64,000 bases of DNA from Symbiodinium microadriaticum (taxonomy: Eukaryota; Sar; Dinophyceae; Suessiales; Symbiodiniaceae), in the NCBI GenBank assembly GCA_001939145.1, contig LSRX01001137.1:79010-143009 (forward strand). The letters run 5' to 3'. Position 1 is the stretch's first letter; each line of letters begins with the position of its first letter. Below the pieces are notes generated by a model. That model saw only the letters and a program-made list of their open reading frames with translations, searched no databases and had not been told where the DNA came from. Both the position numbers and the translations under genes were made by a program. This document shows positions 44,402 to 55,838 of this stretch, piece after piece.

Positions 44402-44485
44402 CCATACTACCACTCTGGAATTAGGTCCCCAAAGACCATCATCATTATGGTTTATGGACCTAAATCTATAGTGGTAGTATATATG
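44402..44485. mobile_element. Inverted-repeat element (hairpin), orphan family
   Basis: Left arm CCATACTACCACTCTGG followed by AATTAGGTCC; right arm GGACCTAAAT followed by TAGTGGTAGTATATATGG. The arms of about 28 bp pair with few mismatches around a loop of roughly 25 bp. No other copy was noticed. Confidence 0.65.
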
Positions 44486-45437
44486 GAGCCTTAAGGCAGG
44501 CTCTTGGGTTCTCATGTGCGTTTGGAGCTCGAGTTATGTGCAGGCTTTGTGGTTTGGGGTGCACTTCCTTGAAGAAAGGGGTTAATATAGGCGCTGGAAC
44601 AATTAGAATAGGGTTTGGGGGTATAGTATACTATAATTATAATAAGGAGCCCCCAAAATCAGGAAGGCCCCGACATTATGGCTTTGATGTTGTATCGCTG
44701 CTGAAGGAGCCCGAAGGATGGTGTGCCTCCTCTTGGGCTTCTTTCTGCGACTCTGTCAGAAAGGCTGAAAACCATGCCTTCATCTTCTGTTAAAATGGCC
44801 CTAAATCCCCAAACAGCTCAAAACACGCAAGCAAGCAGATGAGTAGATTAGATGAGACCCTCAAGCTTACAACCCCCTACTGCAGCGAATTCTGGTTACG
44901 CCCCTAAACATCCCCTATAAACACCCCTTACTCCTTAAAATCCCTCGCTGCAGACCCCCGTTCGACCCCTGAGGAGTCTTAAAACACGACCAAGAATGCA
45001 GTTGGCTCTGATGAACTCAGGAAGTCTTCCCTAAACCCTACACCGAGCCTTAAAACCCCTAATGCTCTTCCTTTTGAGAGGCCGTGTCGCTAGCCTGGAG
45101 GGGTTCCGAAGCGTTTGCCTCTCCTCTCTGTGGGCGCGGCTCTTGGTATCTTCAAGGTCTTTTCACAGGGTCTTCGGTTTTTTTCTGTACGGCTTCGGGT
45201 GTAAGTTTTCGTTTTGCGTCGAGTTTTGGGATGTGTTTTGAGGTTTGCGGTGGTTCAGGATTCAGGGCTTAGGTGATTTTGCGTTGTAGGACACAGGTAG
45301 TCGGGTTTGAGGGGCTTAGGGACGGTGAAGGCATGGGGGGCTTGATGTGCTCCCGTCTTTTGCTGGGAAACCTCGGTTGCAATTCCTGCATCTTGCAAAG
45401 CCCCCGAAACCTTAATCCCTATAGTTTTAAATCCTTA
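44486..45437. other. Unique sequence with a family 3 fragment
   Basis: 44588-44671 carries a family 3 left end and core (GGAACAATTAGAATAGGG, TATACTATAATTATAATAAGG). The rest is unique with no supported gene. Confidence 0.5.
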
Positions 45438-45454
45438 AACCTACTTACTTACTA

Positions 45455-45489
<35 letters not shown>

Positions 45490-46365
45490 NNNNNNNNNNN
45501 NNNNNNNNNNNNNNNNNNNNNNNNNNNNNNNNNNNNNNNNNNNNNNNNNNNNNNNNNNNNNNNNNNNNNNNNNNNNNNNNNNNNNNNNNNNNNNNNNNNN
45601 NNNNNNNNNNNNNNNNNNNNNNNNNNNNNNNNNNNNNNNNNNNNNNNNNNNNNNNNNNNNNNNNNNNNNNNNNNNNNNNNNNNNNNNNNNNNNNNNNNNN
45701 NNNNNNNNNNNNNNNNNNNNNNNNNNNNNNNNNNNNNNNNNNNNNNNNNNNNNNNNNNNNNNNNNNNNNNNNNNNNNNNNNNNNNNNNNNNNNNNNNNNN
45801 NNNNNNNNNNNNNNNNNNNNNNNNNNNNNNNNNNNNNNNNNNNNNNNNNNNNNNNNNNNNNNNNNNNNNNNNNNNNNNNNNNNNNNNNNNNNNNNNNNNN
45901 NNNNNNNNNNNNNNNNNNNNNNNNNNNNNNNNNNNNNNNNNNNNNNNNNNNNNNNNNNNNNNNNNNNNNNNNNNNNNNNNNNNNNNNNNNNNNNNNNNNN
46001 NNNNNNNNNNNNNNNNNNNNNNNNNNNNNNNNNNNNNNNNNNNNNNNNNNNNNNNNNNNNNNNNNNNNNNNNNNNNNNNNNNNNNNNNNNNNNNNNNNNN
46101 NNNNNNNNNNNNNNNNNNNNNNNNNNNNNNNNNNNNNNNNNNNNNNNNNNNNNNNNNNNNNNNNNNNNNNNNNNNNNNNNNNNNNNNNNNNNNNNNNNNN
46201 NNNNNNNNNNNNNNNNNNNNNNNNNNNNNNNNNNNNNNNNNNNNNNNNNNNNNNNNNNNNNNNNNNNNNNNNNNNNNNNNNNNNNNNNNNNNNNNNNNNN
46301 NNNNNNNNNNNNNNNNNNNNNNNNNNNNNNNNNNNNNNNNNTCCCTCCCTCCCTCCCTCCCTCCT
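45438..46365. other. Assembly gap of 852 n flanked by microsatellites
   Basis: CTTA tetranucleotides run up to the gap (45438-45489), unknown bases fill 45490-46341, and TCCC tetranucleotides follow (46342-46363). The different repeats on the two sides suggest that an unresolved microsatellite region was skipped. Confidence 0.97.
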
Positions 46366-46399
46366 TGCTTCCTTCCCCAGCTCCTCTTGCATTTTTATC

Positions 46400-46482
46400 G
46401 TTTAATTTTTTTTTGATCCTGATTTAATTTTTTTTTGATCCTGATTTAATTTTTTTTTGATCCTGATTTAATTTTTTTTTAA
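46400..46482. repeat. 22-bp tandem repeat, about 3.5 copies
   Basis: A unit of GATCCTGATTTAA followed by a T9 run is repeated exactly, with GATCC at 46415, 46437 and 46459. Confidence 0.9.
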
Positions 46483-47266
46483 CCCCTATCCCAACCCAAA
46501 ACCCCTAAACGCCTAAACCCTTTCCAGTTCGGGTTCAACTCCAGGAACTGCCGGCAAAGCTTCGTCGGGGTGATCCGGTGATGGCGAAGCTCAGAGACAA
46601 CAAACGCGACCTTCATCCGACTCGTCAACTCAGGGCTTCGGGGAAGAGAAACCCTATGGTTTAGGGTTTAGGGTCGAGGGTTATTCGGGTTTAGGGCTTA
46701 GGGTTTAGGGTTTACGGTCAGGGCTTAGGCATGAAGTCAAAATAGAGGTAGAGGCTCTAGTCTCTCGGGTTTGCTATCGAGGGATGGCTATGTGGACACT
46801 CATGTGGACACTGATAGTTGCAGGTACCCCTAAACCCTAAACACTAAACTGGCAGGCTTCCGGAGCTTTGCTTGCGAAGGCAGATCTAAAGTCGTCTTCC
46901 TGACAGGCTTAGGGCTTCGAGTTTCGGGTTCAGGGTTTAGAGCTTAGGCTCTAGATTTTAGAGTTTGGGGCTTAGGGTTTAGAGCTTAGGCTTTAGATTT
47001 TGGAGTTTAGGGTTTAGGGCTTAGAGCTTAGAGGTTTGGGGCATAGTGCCGTCCCCAGGTCTGGTGCAGACCAGACACCTCAACCACCAAAACCTAAACC
47101 CGAAACCCTACAGTCACAGAGCGCTAGCCCCAACAACACCCCAAACTCCAAACCCCGAAACCTTAATCCCTGAGCTCTAAACCTTAAGCCCTGAACCTTC
47201 AAAGCCTAAACCCTAAGCCCTAAACCCTAAACCCCAAACCCTAATCCCGAAAACTCATACACCTAT
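46483..47266. repeat. Telomere-like blocks and unique spacer
   Basis: TTTAGGG type at 46655-46720 and 46905-47045. CCCTAAA type at 47085-47250. 46550-46650 and 46730-46830 are unique, with no supported gene. Confidence 0.65.
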
Positions 47267-47365
47267 GGTTGATGATATAAATCCTGCATTACCTTAAGCA
47301 TCTTGAACTATGGGAATTATGGCATATTCCTTGTTATGGGCAATGCAGAATTTGTATCATCGACC
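47267..47365. mobile_element. Inverted-repeat element (hairpin), orphan family
   Basis: Left arm GGTTGATGATATAAATCC-TGCATTACC; right arm GGGCAATGCAGAATTTGT-ATCATCGACC. The arms of about 28 bp are complementary with a few transitions. Confidence 0.7.
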
Positions 47366-47479
47366 CTAGAAACCCGGTACCCCCAAAGATGCCAACACCA
47401 CGCAAGCGAGACCTTACAACCCCCCCCCCCAACCCTCTGCAGTACATCATAAAAACCTTAGAAGTGCGTCCATATTTAA

Positions 47480-47628
47480 AACCTAGATATATCTATACAT
47501 AGCTAGATAGGTAGATAGATAAATAGATAGATAGATGGATGGATAGATGGAGAGATAGATAGATGGATGGACGGATAGATGGATAGATCGATGGACGGAT
47601 GGGATGGATAGGTAGATAGATGGATGCA
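47480..47628. repeat. GATA/GATG microsatellite
   Basis: GATA, GATG and GGAT tetranucleotides with interspersed changes over about 150 bp. Confidence 0.93.
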
Positions 47629-48600
47629 TGATTAAATTCATCATGAAAACAATAGTTAACACAACCGTGCTGACGTCGATAGCGAGTTGTGATGATAATC
47701 GCAGTAATGCAACCTAAACCCTAAAGTCTAAATCCTACAGCCTAAACCCTAGCTTGCACCTCAACAGCAAAACGTCTAAGTCCATCGGGACACTGAGCCT
47801 AAACTCTAAACCCTAGGCGCTGAACCCACAAGAAACCGTCAAGGAAACCTAAACCTAAACCCAACCCGTGCAGGAACCCTTACAGGAACCCTAAGCCCCT
47901 ACACCCTTCAAAGGTAGCCTCGTAGAACCCTTGGTGTGCCCTTGAAAGGTATTCTTTTGGAACTCGTAATTTGCCTTTGAAGGTGCCCTTGTCGAACCCG
48001 TGTGGCACGCTTAAAGGAACCCTCAACCTAAACCCTAGGAAAACCCCCCTTAAAGAAAACCTAAAACCCTACACCCTCACAAGGAACCCTTGCAGAGACC
48101 CTAAACCCCTACACCCTGCAAGGAACCCTCAACCTACACGGCGCATGAGGTTGGCCTCCTTGACCCCGATCTTCAGCTCCTTCGGTTTAAGGTTTAGGCT
48201 TTAGGCTTTAGGGTCTAGGCTGTAGGCTTTAGGGCTTAGGGCTTAGGGTCTCGGCTGTAGGGTTTAGGGTTTAGGGTCTAGGGGCTGTAGGGTTTATGGT
48301 TTAGGCTTTAGGGTTCAGGGCTCCTTCTTGGCCACTCGATCGGCCAGCCCATGCACGACGGAGCTCTGCCCACGCGCCTGAGACTACATGGCAATAATAT
48401 GTCCTGAAAGCCTCGAATAGACCTCTACTACTAACCGTATACCCAAAAGCTATGCTAATGATTCAGAAGAAAGCCTGTTTCTAAGCTTTTTTGAGTGATG
48501 CCATACGTACGGTTGTGATGGCTAAGGGAGGGTTTCTGACACTCTCAATGGTGAGTTGGTTACCCATTATGAAAGCCGGAAATGCTGCATGTCATAACGT
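47629..48600. repeat. Degenerate telomere-like blocks and unique sequence
   Basis: CCCTAAA-like words at 47705-47760, 47800-47900 and 48020-48130, mixed with GGAACCCTT repeats. TTTAGG/TCTAGG/GTAGG hexamer and heptamer mixtures at 48185-48320. 48330-48600 is unique with no supported gene. Confidence 0.6.
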
Positions 48601-49740
48601 AGGTATTGTTTTGGGGATTTCGGGTCTAAGGGCCTGGGGCACCTTAAACTCCGAGGCGCAGCATGGGCTGTGTGTTCGGAGGCTTGCGAGGTCGAAACCA
48701 AGCCGGGCTTAGGGTTCGAATAATTGTAAGCCATTGGCTGCAGGCAGTGGGACTTTCAATGGCCGGAAATCCAGAACCTATCCTTCAAATCTCAACACTG
48801 CGAACCCCAATCCTTCACCCCGCAGCCTTTGTGGTTACAACTCTATCTCTATCACGCAAGTCAAGCTAGCCCTTGACGCCCAAGGTGCAGCTGCATCTGC
48901 CAGGAGCAACATGTTGGCAGTTGGATCATTGGGGTCGTGGCTGAGAGCCGTCCTTGGCTTCGTATAGGAGGGTTTAGGGTTGCGGGTCTAGGGTAGAGGA
49001 GGTTCAAGAATGAGACGGCCTGACCCCCTCGTAGCCTCGATGCACTTGTGCTATAAACTTAAACTACCCAGGTTCATGGTCAATCGAACCAACCCTCAAC
49101 CCCGGAAAGAGAAAATGTCAACTACTGGTATGCGGATGGTGCTGCTGAGCTCTGGTCCTGTGTATGGCCCTCGATGCTCTTGCTGCAGTTGTCATCAGTG
49201 TTCTTTGTTGTTGACACTGCTAGTGTTCATTTTTTACCAGAACAACAACGACAGCGCCGTCACTGTTACTACTATTCTTGTTGGCTGTCATATTGTTGTT
49301 AATCAGTGTCCTAGCGTCATTGCTAGTATAAGTCATAGCTGCTCACATTGCTGGATATCGGGTTCACGACGGGTACTGCCACAAGCCCCTGACAAGCCAA
49401 CGCCGCTGCAATTCCAGAATCTACGGGCCTGGGCAACTGGAATAGGATTTTGGATTACATCAACGTCACACGCAGGAACGAATGTACGCACAAACGGCAG
49501 ACAGGCAGAGAGAGGCAAACATACAAGCTACATGTGTGTACAGAAACACATAGACCATGGATGTATATGTAGGAACCACAAGGAAAGATTCTTACTACTC
49601 ATTCAAGCACATATCGTACTGCAGACAGAAGGCTCCACGCAGCGTCTGGCATTTGTCGAATCGCCTGGGGCTTCAAGAATCGGTCTCATTCCACCAATGA
49701 GATGGAGGCTGTCACATGGACGCTTTGTTGGGCATCCTAA
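48601..49740. other. Long unique stretch, no gene supported
   Basis: Few telomere units. A 245-codon plus-strand frame (49010-49747) is open, but its middle reads through a decayed GTT/CTG triplet stretch (49180-49340), its end lies in the telomere repeat, and no domain or targeting signal can be recognised. Confidence 0.45.
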
Positions 49741-50010
49741 ACCCTAAACTCTACACCCTAAACCCTAAACCCTAAACCCTAAACCCTACACCCTAAACCC
49801 TACACCCTAAACCCTACACCATCAAGGCTCACCGCCGTGAAAAACATGCGACGGTGGAAACTGGTCTCTGTGATAGGGAAGGCTGTGTGGAGGCCGGCTG
49901 ATTCGTGCACTTCGTTGNTACACCCTAAACCCTAAACCCTAAACCCTAAACCCTACACCCTAAACCCTACACCCTAAACCCTACACCCTAAACCCTAAAC
50001 CCTAAATAGT
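49741..50010. repeat. Telomere-like block duplicated across a single n
   Basis: 49752-49820 and 49919-49990 both read CTACACCC followed by CCCTAAA units with ACACCC interruptions in the same order. A single n stands at 49918 directly before the second copy, so the two may be the same locus assembled twice. Confidence 0.75.
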
Positions 50011-50454
50011 ATTCGAGGTCCTTACAGGGTTCGGCTTGAGGTTGAGGGCTCCAGGCCAGTCAGGACGACATTCATGGGAGTCAGGATTAGGGGGACCCTT
50101 GGGGATATAGACCCTCTCAATAAGGTCCCCTTTAATAGAGCCACAAGACTTCAGCACACTGTTCCCTGCGTACCTGCGGGTTTAGGGTTTAGGGTTTCAC
50201 CAGAAGACAGACGAACACCAACTCGAGGACACAGAACCCGAATCAAGCGAAGTTCGACACCCGAAAAACCTGAACTATATGACTCAGAGACCATGGATCC
50301 CTCGCTAAACACTAAACCCACAAACCGTGAATCCTTAAAGCCCGGAGACCCTACACCGCCGGACTTTCGCCGACATGCTATCTGGGGCATGGAAGCTTCA
50401 GAACACCGGAATATCCTCACTCAAAAGCCCTGCAAAGGCACGAGTCCGTAATGT
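50011..50454. other. Unique sequence, no gene supported
   Basis: Unique DNA. Overlapping frames on the two strands (50074-50451 and 50151-50420) have no recognisable domain. Confidence 0.45.
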
Positions 50455-50551
50455 AGGGCCTCAAAAATTAGAGTAGGGTTTTGGGGCCCATTATACTATA
50501 ATTATTTTATAAGAAACCCCTAGAATAGGATTGGTAATTATTTAGGCCGCT
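50455..50551. mobile_element. Family 3 inverted-repeat element
   Basis: Starts AGGGCCTCAAAAATTAGAG, carries a CCATTATACTATAATTAT core and ends TTGGTAATTATTTAGGCC. Confidence 0.75.
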
Positions 50552-52429
50552 ACAGTAAGGCCGCAACCCACAAGCAAGATTAAAGTTGAGGGCTCGGGGC
50601 TTGGAGTGTGAAGCCCCATAAAGCCTAAAACCCGAAAGTTCTGAATGCTCACGCCTTAAACCCCGTCTCCTTTCAATCACCGAGGCAAGCAGCCCAATAG
50701 CCTGTAGGAGGCTGCTAAGGCCAACCAACCTTTGGCAACATTCGAGTCAAGCGGGAGCTAGGGTTTTGGGTTTCGGTTTTAGGGCTCACGGATTTTAGGG
50801 GAGAAGGGTTGAGGGCAAAGTTTAGGGTTTAGGGCGTTGTTTTTGTGGACGTGCCTTGATTTTGTAGTGCAGGGCACCCTTCGACCAGGTGCTCGGTCCT
50901 CCATCGCTGGACCCTGGAAACGAGGCCCTCAAAAGGGGCGAAGAGCGATAATGAACAGAGCCATCCCCATGATGCTTCTATCAATCATCGGTATATCAAT
51001 GTCGATGGCCTCATATCCAACGTGACGTCCCAAAATATGAAACAATAATTGAGCTCCAAACCGGCTTCCTAAACACTAAACATCTTTGCCCGCAAACCCC
51101 ACCCTACAACCCTAAACCCAAGAACCCTAAACCGTAAATTCTAAACCCTAAGCCCTTAAACCCTAAACGCTAACCCTAAACCCTGGCCTTTGGACATCTG
51201 GTCGAGACGGCCCAGGAAAGGCAGCGCCTCGGACTGCCAGCAGCCGGGGATCGTCGGAACAGCATCAGACGCTTGACACGCTAATGCACAGGAATCAGAC
51301 GCTTCTGTCAGAAATGGGCCAGATCACCCCCGTTTCAGCGACAATTTTTTGCCAGCAGGTTTGGGATTTAGGGAATTTCTTTCCCAAACCCCCATGCCTT
51401 CAACGAAGCCACCTACGCAGTCCTCCCCAGCCGCACCTCAGACCCCAAACGAACGTAAACCAAACAGCAATGAATCGGGAAACTTACACCCCAAAGCGAG
51501 GGAAGTTGCTTCAATTGTCAGCCCGGAGTAAGTTAACTGAGCCCCAAGTAATTCCCTCACCCGCAACCCTGAATCCCAAACCCCTGAAACCACAGCCTGT
51601 CAATCCAAAGCCCTTGAATGCTATCACTCAAACGACCCCATCGTCACGTCACCTTGTGGAGCCAGATGAGCGCTTCCTGCACAGGTTGAGGCTGAGCGGT
51701 CTCTGACGCTTGGTCGCAGCCCAAAAGACGACACAAACGTAAGGATCTCAGATCTGTTATCCCCCTCGCAGGTGTCCCCTCTACCCGGAAGCATGGCATT
51801 CTTGTGGTCATGCGCGGACCCCGAACAAAATCCCAACATGCAAATGCCTTCCGTTCTGCTCTTTTCCCGACATGTTACAGAATCGCCATTATGTCGCCTG
51901 GCAGCTCTGCTAAGGCTGCTGGATTCGAAGAGGGCTTCTAGAAGGGTTCTACACGGGATCTCTGAAGGGCGTCTAAACATGGTGACTTTTGCTATACTAC
52001 AGGTATATACAGGTCTGCTAGGACAGGTACATACAGGTCTACTGGGATTCATACCCCCAACCATTCCAACTGATGCATGCAGTTCCTAAATCCGGCCCTT
52101 GTTGGGCGCAACAGAGTGCGCCACTGTTGTGATAAGGAGGATGAAGACCGAACCGGAGATTAGGAACGACGTAAAAGGCCGATAACCTTCTTACAAACCC
52201 CGAACGTGTAGAAATCCGCCACTTCGTGTGATACGAAGATCCCGAGTATTTCTGTTCTCAGTGCTGTCATCATTCTGCTCTTGTTGCGGCTGTGGGCATT
52301 CCTGCTGGCAAGTTCTATCCCTAAGCCTAAACCCTAAGCCCTCCCATTCGCAACACTAGTGGGCCTCAAACAGCAGAAAGGCGGTCCTTGCTAGTCATCG
52401 TACCGGAGCCCAGTCGCAGCAATACTAAC
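50552..52429. other. Mostly unique sequence, no gene supported
   Basis: Telomere-like words at 50805-50835 and 51050-51185 only. Frames of 125-146 codons exist on both strands at 51284-52089 and overlap one another; none shows a recognisable domain. 51995-52050 has a short repeat of ACAGGTATATACAGGTCT type. Confidence 0.45.
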
Positions 52430-52545
52430 AATTAAAGTAGCAATAGTACTAATAACTATGATAGCAATATTAATAATAATAACATACGAATAATAATAAA
52501 CAACAAATAAAAGCAATAGTAATAATGCTGATTGCCCTACTTCTC
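52430..52545. repeat. AT-rich degenerate triplet stretch
   Basis: AAT/ACT/AGC triplets with many substitutions, similar in character to 42360-42600. Confidence 0.7.
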
Positions 52546-52641
52546 TCTGTTACTAATCCGTAAGCGCCCTTGCCGACATGCCTCGGGCCGCAAAGCCTGC
52601 GCCAGATTCCACCTTGCAGCAGATCTATAAGAACGGGAGGA

Positions 52642-52752
52642 TCATGGGACTTAGTAAGTCAGGTTGTAAGTACCTCAATTGGGGGTTTTTGACTAGTGAT
52701 AAGTAGGTTTACCTTGTATTGTGTATAACCCTAGTTACTAAGGCCCAGGATC
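52642..52752. mobile_element. Family 6 inverted-repeat element
   Basis: Left end ATCATGGGACTTAGTAAG, then GGTTGTAAGTACCTCAATTG; right end TATAACCCTAGTTACTAAGG. CTTAGTAA...GGTT at the left pairs with AACC...TTACTAAG at the right. Confidence 0.65.
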
Positions 52753-52907
52753 CGTTAAGCAAGCCCTGGCCCTAAACCCGCAAACTTGCCCCAAACCCTC
52801 AACCCTTCAGGCCCTGACCTCTGTAAGGACTACAGCCTAAAACGCCCCTAAAGCCCTAAACCCGGAAGTTCTAAACCCTAAAACCCTTAACCCTAAAACC
52901 TCAACGC

Positions 52908-53003
52908 GTAGTTCTCTAAGTTAGGGTCTCTTTTGGGTCCCCAAAATAGTACGGCACCCTGATAAACAGGACCCTCAAAGAGACCCTACTTTAGAGAACT
53001 ACC
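52908..53003. mobile_element. Family 1 inverted-repeat element
   Basis: Starts GTAGTTCTCTAAGTTAGGG and ends CTACTTTAGAGAACTACC, with the TAGTACGGCACCCTGAT core. The ends lack one or two outer G/C bases. Confidence 0.78.
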
Positions 53004-54234
53004 TAAATCGCAAAGCTGATTCTGAGGGACTCATGGAGTGAGGACTTTAGCACAAACATCTTCTTATCCTCGGCCATTTTAAGGAGGTTCCTTAAAACAT
53101 AGTAGAGGTACCTTGAGGGTCAAGTTTAAAGGGACCCTTTTGCCGACGGTCTAGATCTCGTTCCCTCATTTCCCAGGCTTTCCTAAGCGTCGTACCTCGT
53201 ACCACGGAACCATGCGTCACTTACTAGCCCCAAACCCTAGACACCGCTATGCTCGAGCGAAACGCACTAAACCCCCGACACCCTGAAACCACCAAACCCC
53301 CAGAACCCCAAACACTGAGCAGTCCCGAATTCTGAAAAAATTCTCCGCACCCAATCCGAGCCCTTGGGACCCTTACTTATCCTTTTTAGAGAGTCTCTAG
53401 AATCCTCAAATCCCCGCTTAGTTCGGCCCAGGCACAACAGCGAGCAGAGCCGCTCGGTGATGGACTCGGGCAAACTTTTGTCCTTCCCGGCCTCCACTGC
53501 AAAAGGGACCCCCGGTCCCCAAATATCAAAAGGGTTTGGGGTTTAGGGTGTAGGTTTTAGGGTTTATGGTTTAGGGCTTTAGGGGTTTAGGGTTTGGGGC
53601 TTTAGGTTTTTTTGGTCTCTTGTGGCTCCCAAGGCCTCGTCTAGCCAGGAGCAGAGGTTCTCGGCCACAACTTCCTGGCTTAGGATTTAGTGCGGAATTA
53701 GGGTTTAAGGTTAAGGGTTTAGGGTTTAGGGCTGCCGGTTCCAGGGTTTGGCTTTCAGGTGTAGGGCTTGGCGTTTAGGGGGTTGGGCTTCGAGTTTAGG
53801 GTTTGGTGTCTTCCTTTTTCCTGATTGAAGAGTTACTCTACTGGAGAGTCCCAAACACATACCAGAATTTAGAACAGACCAGACCTGCTTCCTTGCGCAC
53901 GGCGGCTGCGGGGTCTGAGGTTGGGGTGGATTGGTCCTTGGCTTTGGGCTTCAGGCCTTCGGCGTGGGGTTTGGGGGGGTTTGTGCCGTGGTTTGCGTAG
54001 ATGGTAGCTGAGAGCATAGTTAAACCCTAAACCCGAAACCTATTGTAACTTCTGGATTATGGGCTTTGATACCCGCTTTCTAGCTTCACGGACCTTGAGC
54101 TCCAAGCCCTAAAGTAACAGAAATCTAAGCCCTAACCAGCAACAGCTTGGCAGTCTACCTTCCCGGAGAGACTCCCTGAACTACGCCATGTAGGGCAGGC
54201 TTAAGCATTGGGCTCTCTGAGTCTTCTGTGCTTC
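53004..54234. other. Unique sequence with a telomere-like block
   Basis: TTTAGGG type at 53530-53610 and 53695-53800. Elsewhere unique. No gene is supported. Confidence 0.5.
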
Positions 54235-54434
54235 ATCGTCCTAAACCCTAAGCCCTAAACACCCTAAACCCTAAACCCTAAGCCCTAAACCCTAAACCCT
54301 AAGCCCTAAACACCCTAAACCCAACCCTAAGCCCTAAACCCTAAACCCTAAGCCCTAAACACCCTAAACCCTAAACCCTAAGCCCTAAACCCTAAACCCT
54401 AAGCCCTAAACCCTAAACCCTAAGCCCTAAACAC
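54235..54434. repeat. Higher-order telomere-like array
   Basis: CCCTAAA, CCCTAAA and CCCTAAG follow one another in a regular 21-bp cycle, with CACCCTAAA units inserted at intervals, over almost 200 bp with very little noise. Confidence 0.9.
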
Positions 54435-55679
54435 ATCTCTCAATCTTCTGTGCCACCTTGATCGCTGCGGGGCCCTCTTTTCCGGTCTGCGCTGCCGCCG
54501 AAGCCTCCTCGTAGCGCGTTGCGAGCACCTGAAAGGAGTGGCTTTAGGGTTCAGGGCTTTTTAGGGTTTAGGGTTCAGGGCTTTTTAGGGTTTAGGGTTT
54601 GGGGCTCAGGGGTTTTAGGGTTCAGGGCTTTTACGGTATAGGGTTTGGGGTTTAGGGTTTAGGGTTTGGAGTTTGAGGTTTGGGGTTTAGGGTTAGGGGT
54701 TTGGGGTTTGGGGTTTAGGTTGTAGGGCTTAAGTCTGCACGCCTAATCCCGAATCCGGCCCAAAATAGATCCCGCCTGGGCCACAGTGTTCTGTTCAGAC
54801 TCTTCCCCGAAATCACCTAAACTCTAAACCCCAAAACCGAATCCCTACAAACCCCAAACCCTAAACCCTAATTAGCCTAAACCCCAAACCCTAAACCCTG
54901 AAATCCCTACACCCTAAACCCCAAACCCGAAACCCCCAAATCCTCGACCCTCCCCCCTCGCCTGTGCCCCCCATAGCCGAAGGCTCCTGCAGAGAATGAT
55001 TCTCGTGCTCTCTCTGCGGGTCGGGGGTCGAAGGTTTACGATTAAGAAGGTAGGGCTTTTAGGGTTTAGGGTTTAGGGGTTTAGGGGTTTAGGGTTTAGG
55101 GTGTAGGGCTTTTAGGCATATTGGGTCTAAGGCTTACGATTCAGAAAGCAGGATCCGATTGAGAATTCCGGGTCTGACCCTAAACCCTAAACCCTAAACC
55201 CTAAACAACCCTTAACCCTATAGTGGCGAAGGACTCGGGGTTTCGGCTTCGCGACATGCGGCAGAACGACGCGGATTCCGGACTCGTTGGCAAGCGAATC
55301 TGGGTAGCTTTCAGGGTTTAGGGTTTAGGGTAGCTTTCAGGGTGTAGGCTTCCCTAAACCCTGAACCCAAGCCTGAGGAATTTCGCTGCTAAAGCCCATC
55401 CACAGCCCATGGAGCCCAACCGTCGGCGCCAAGTCCTTGCAACTTCGACAACCCTAAACCCCAAACCCTAAACCCTAAAACCCTAAACCCTAAAACCCTA
55501 AACCCTAAACCTTAAACCCCAAACCCTAAACCCCCAACCCCAAACCCCAAACCCTAAACCCTAAACCCCCAACCCCAAACCCAAACCCTAAACCCTGAAA
55601 CCCCCGCCCCTCTTCGCTCCCCAAGTTCGGCTCACCTCGCCGTCGCAAACGGAGGAGACCTCAGCTGCATCTCCTTTTC
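54435..55679. repeat. Telomere-like blocks and unique spacers
   Basis: TTTAGGG type at 54543-54735 and 55055-55115. CCCTAAA/CCCCAAA type at 54815-54950, 55178-55225 and 55448-55600. The rest is unique with no supported gene. Confidence 0.75.
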
Positions 55680-55770
55680 CTTACCTTTGGTTAGTAGGGA
55701 ATGGAGGAATGGGAACTATTATAAGTACCATTACTACCATTCTTCCATTCCCTACTGACCAAAGGTAGGT
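55680..55770. mobile_element. Inverted-repeat element (long hairpin), orphan family
   Basis: Left arm TACCTTTGGTTAGTAGGG-AATGGAGGAATGG and right arm CCATTCTTCCATT-CCCTACTGACCAAAGGTAGG pair over about 32 bp with few mismatches around a loop of about 25 bp. Confidence 0.8.
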
Positions 55771-55838
55771 TTCTGGCTCTACCAGAACCTACTTCTTTGG
55801 GCTTAGGGTTTAGGGTTGAAGGACTTTGGCTCTAAGAA

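Noticed and set aside
45273..46427. A 384-codon frame across 45.3-46.4 kb
   Set aside because: It is almost entirely unknown bases of the assembly gap plus microsatellite.
49010..49747. 245-codon protein on the plus strand
   Set aside because: It reads through a decayed triplet stretch and ends in telomere repeat; no domain, no codon pattern distinguishing it from chance.
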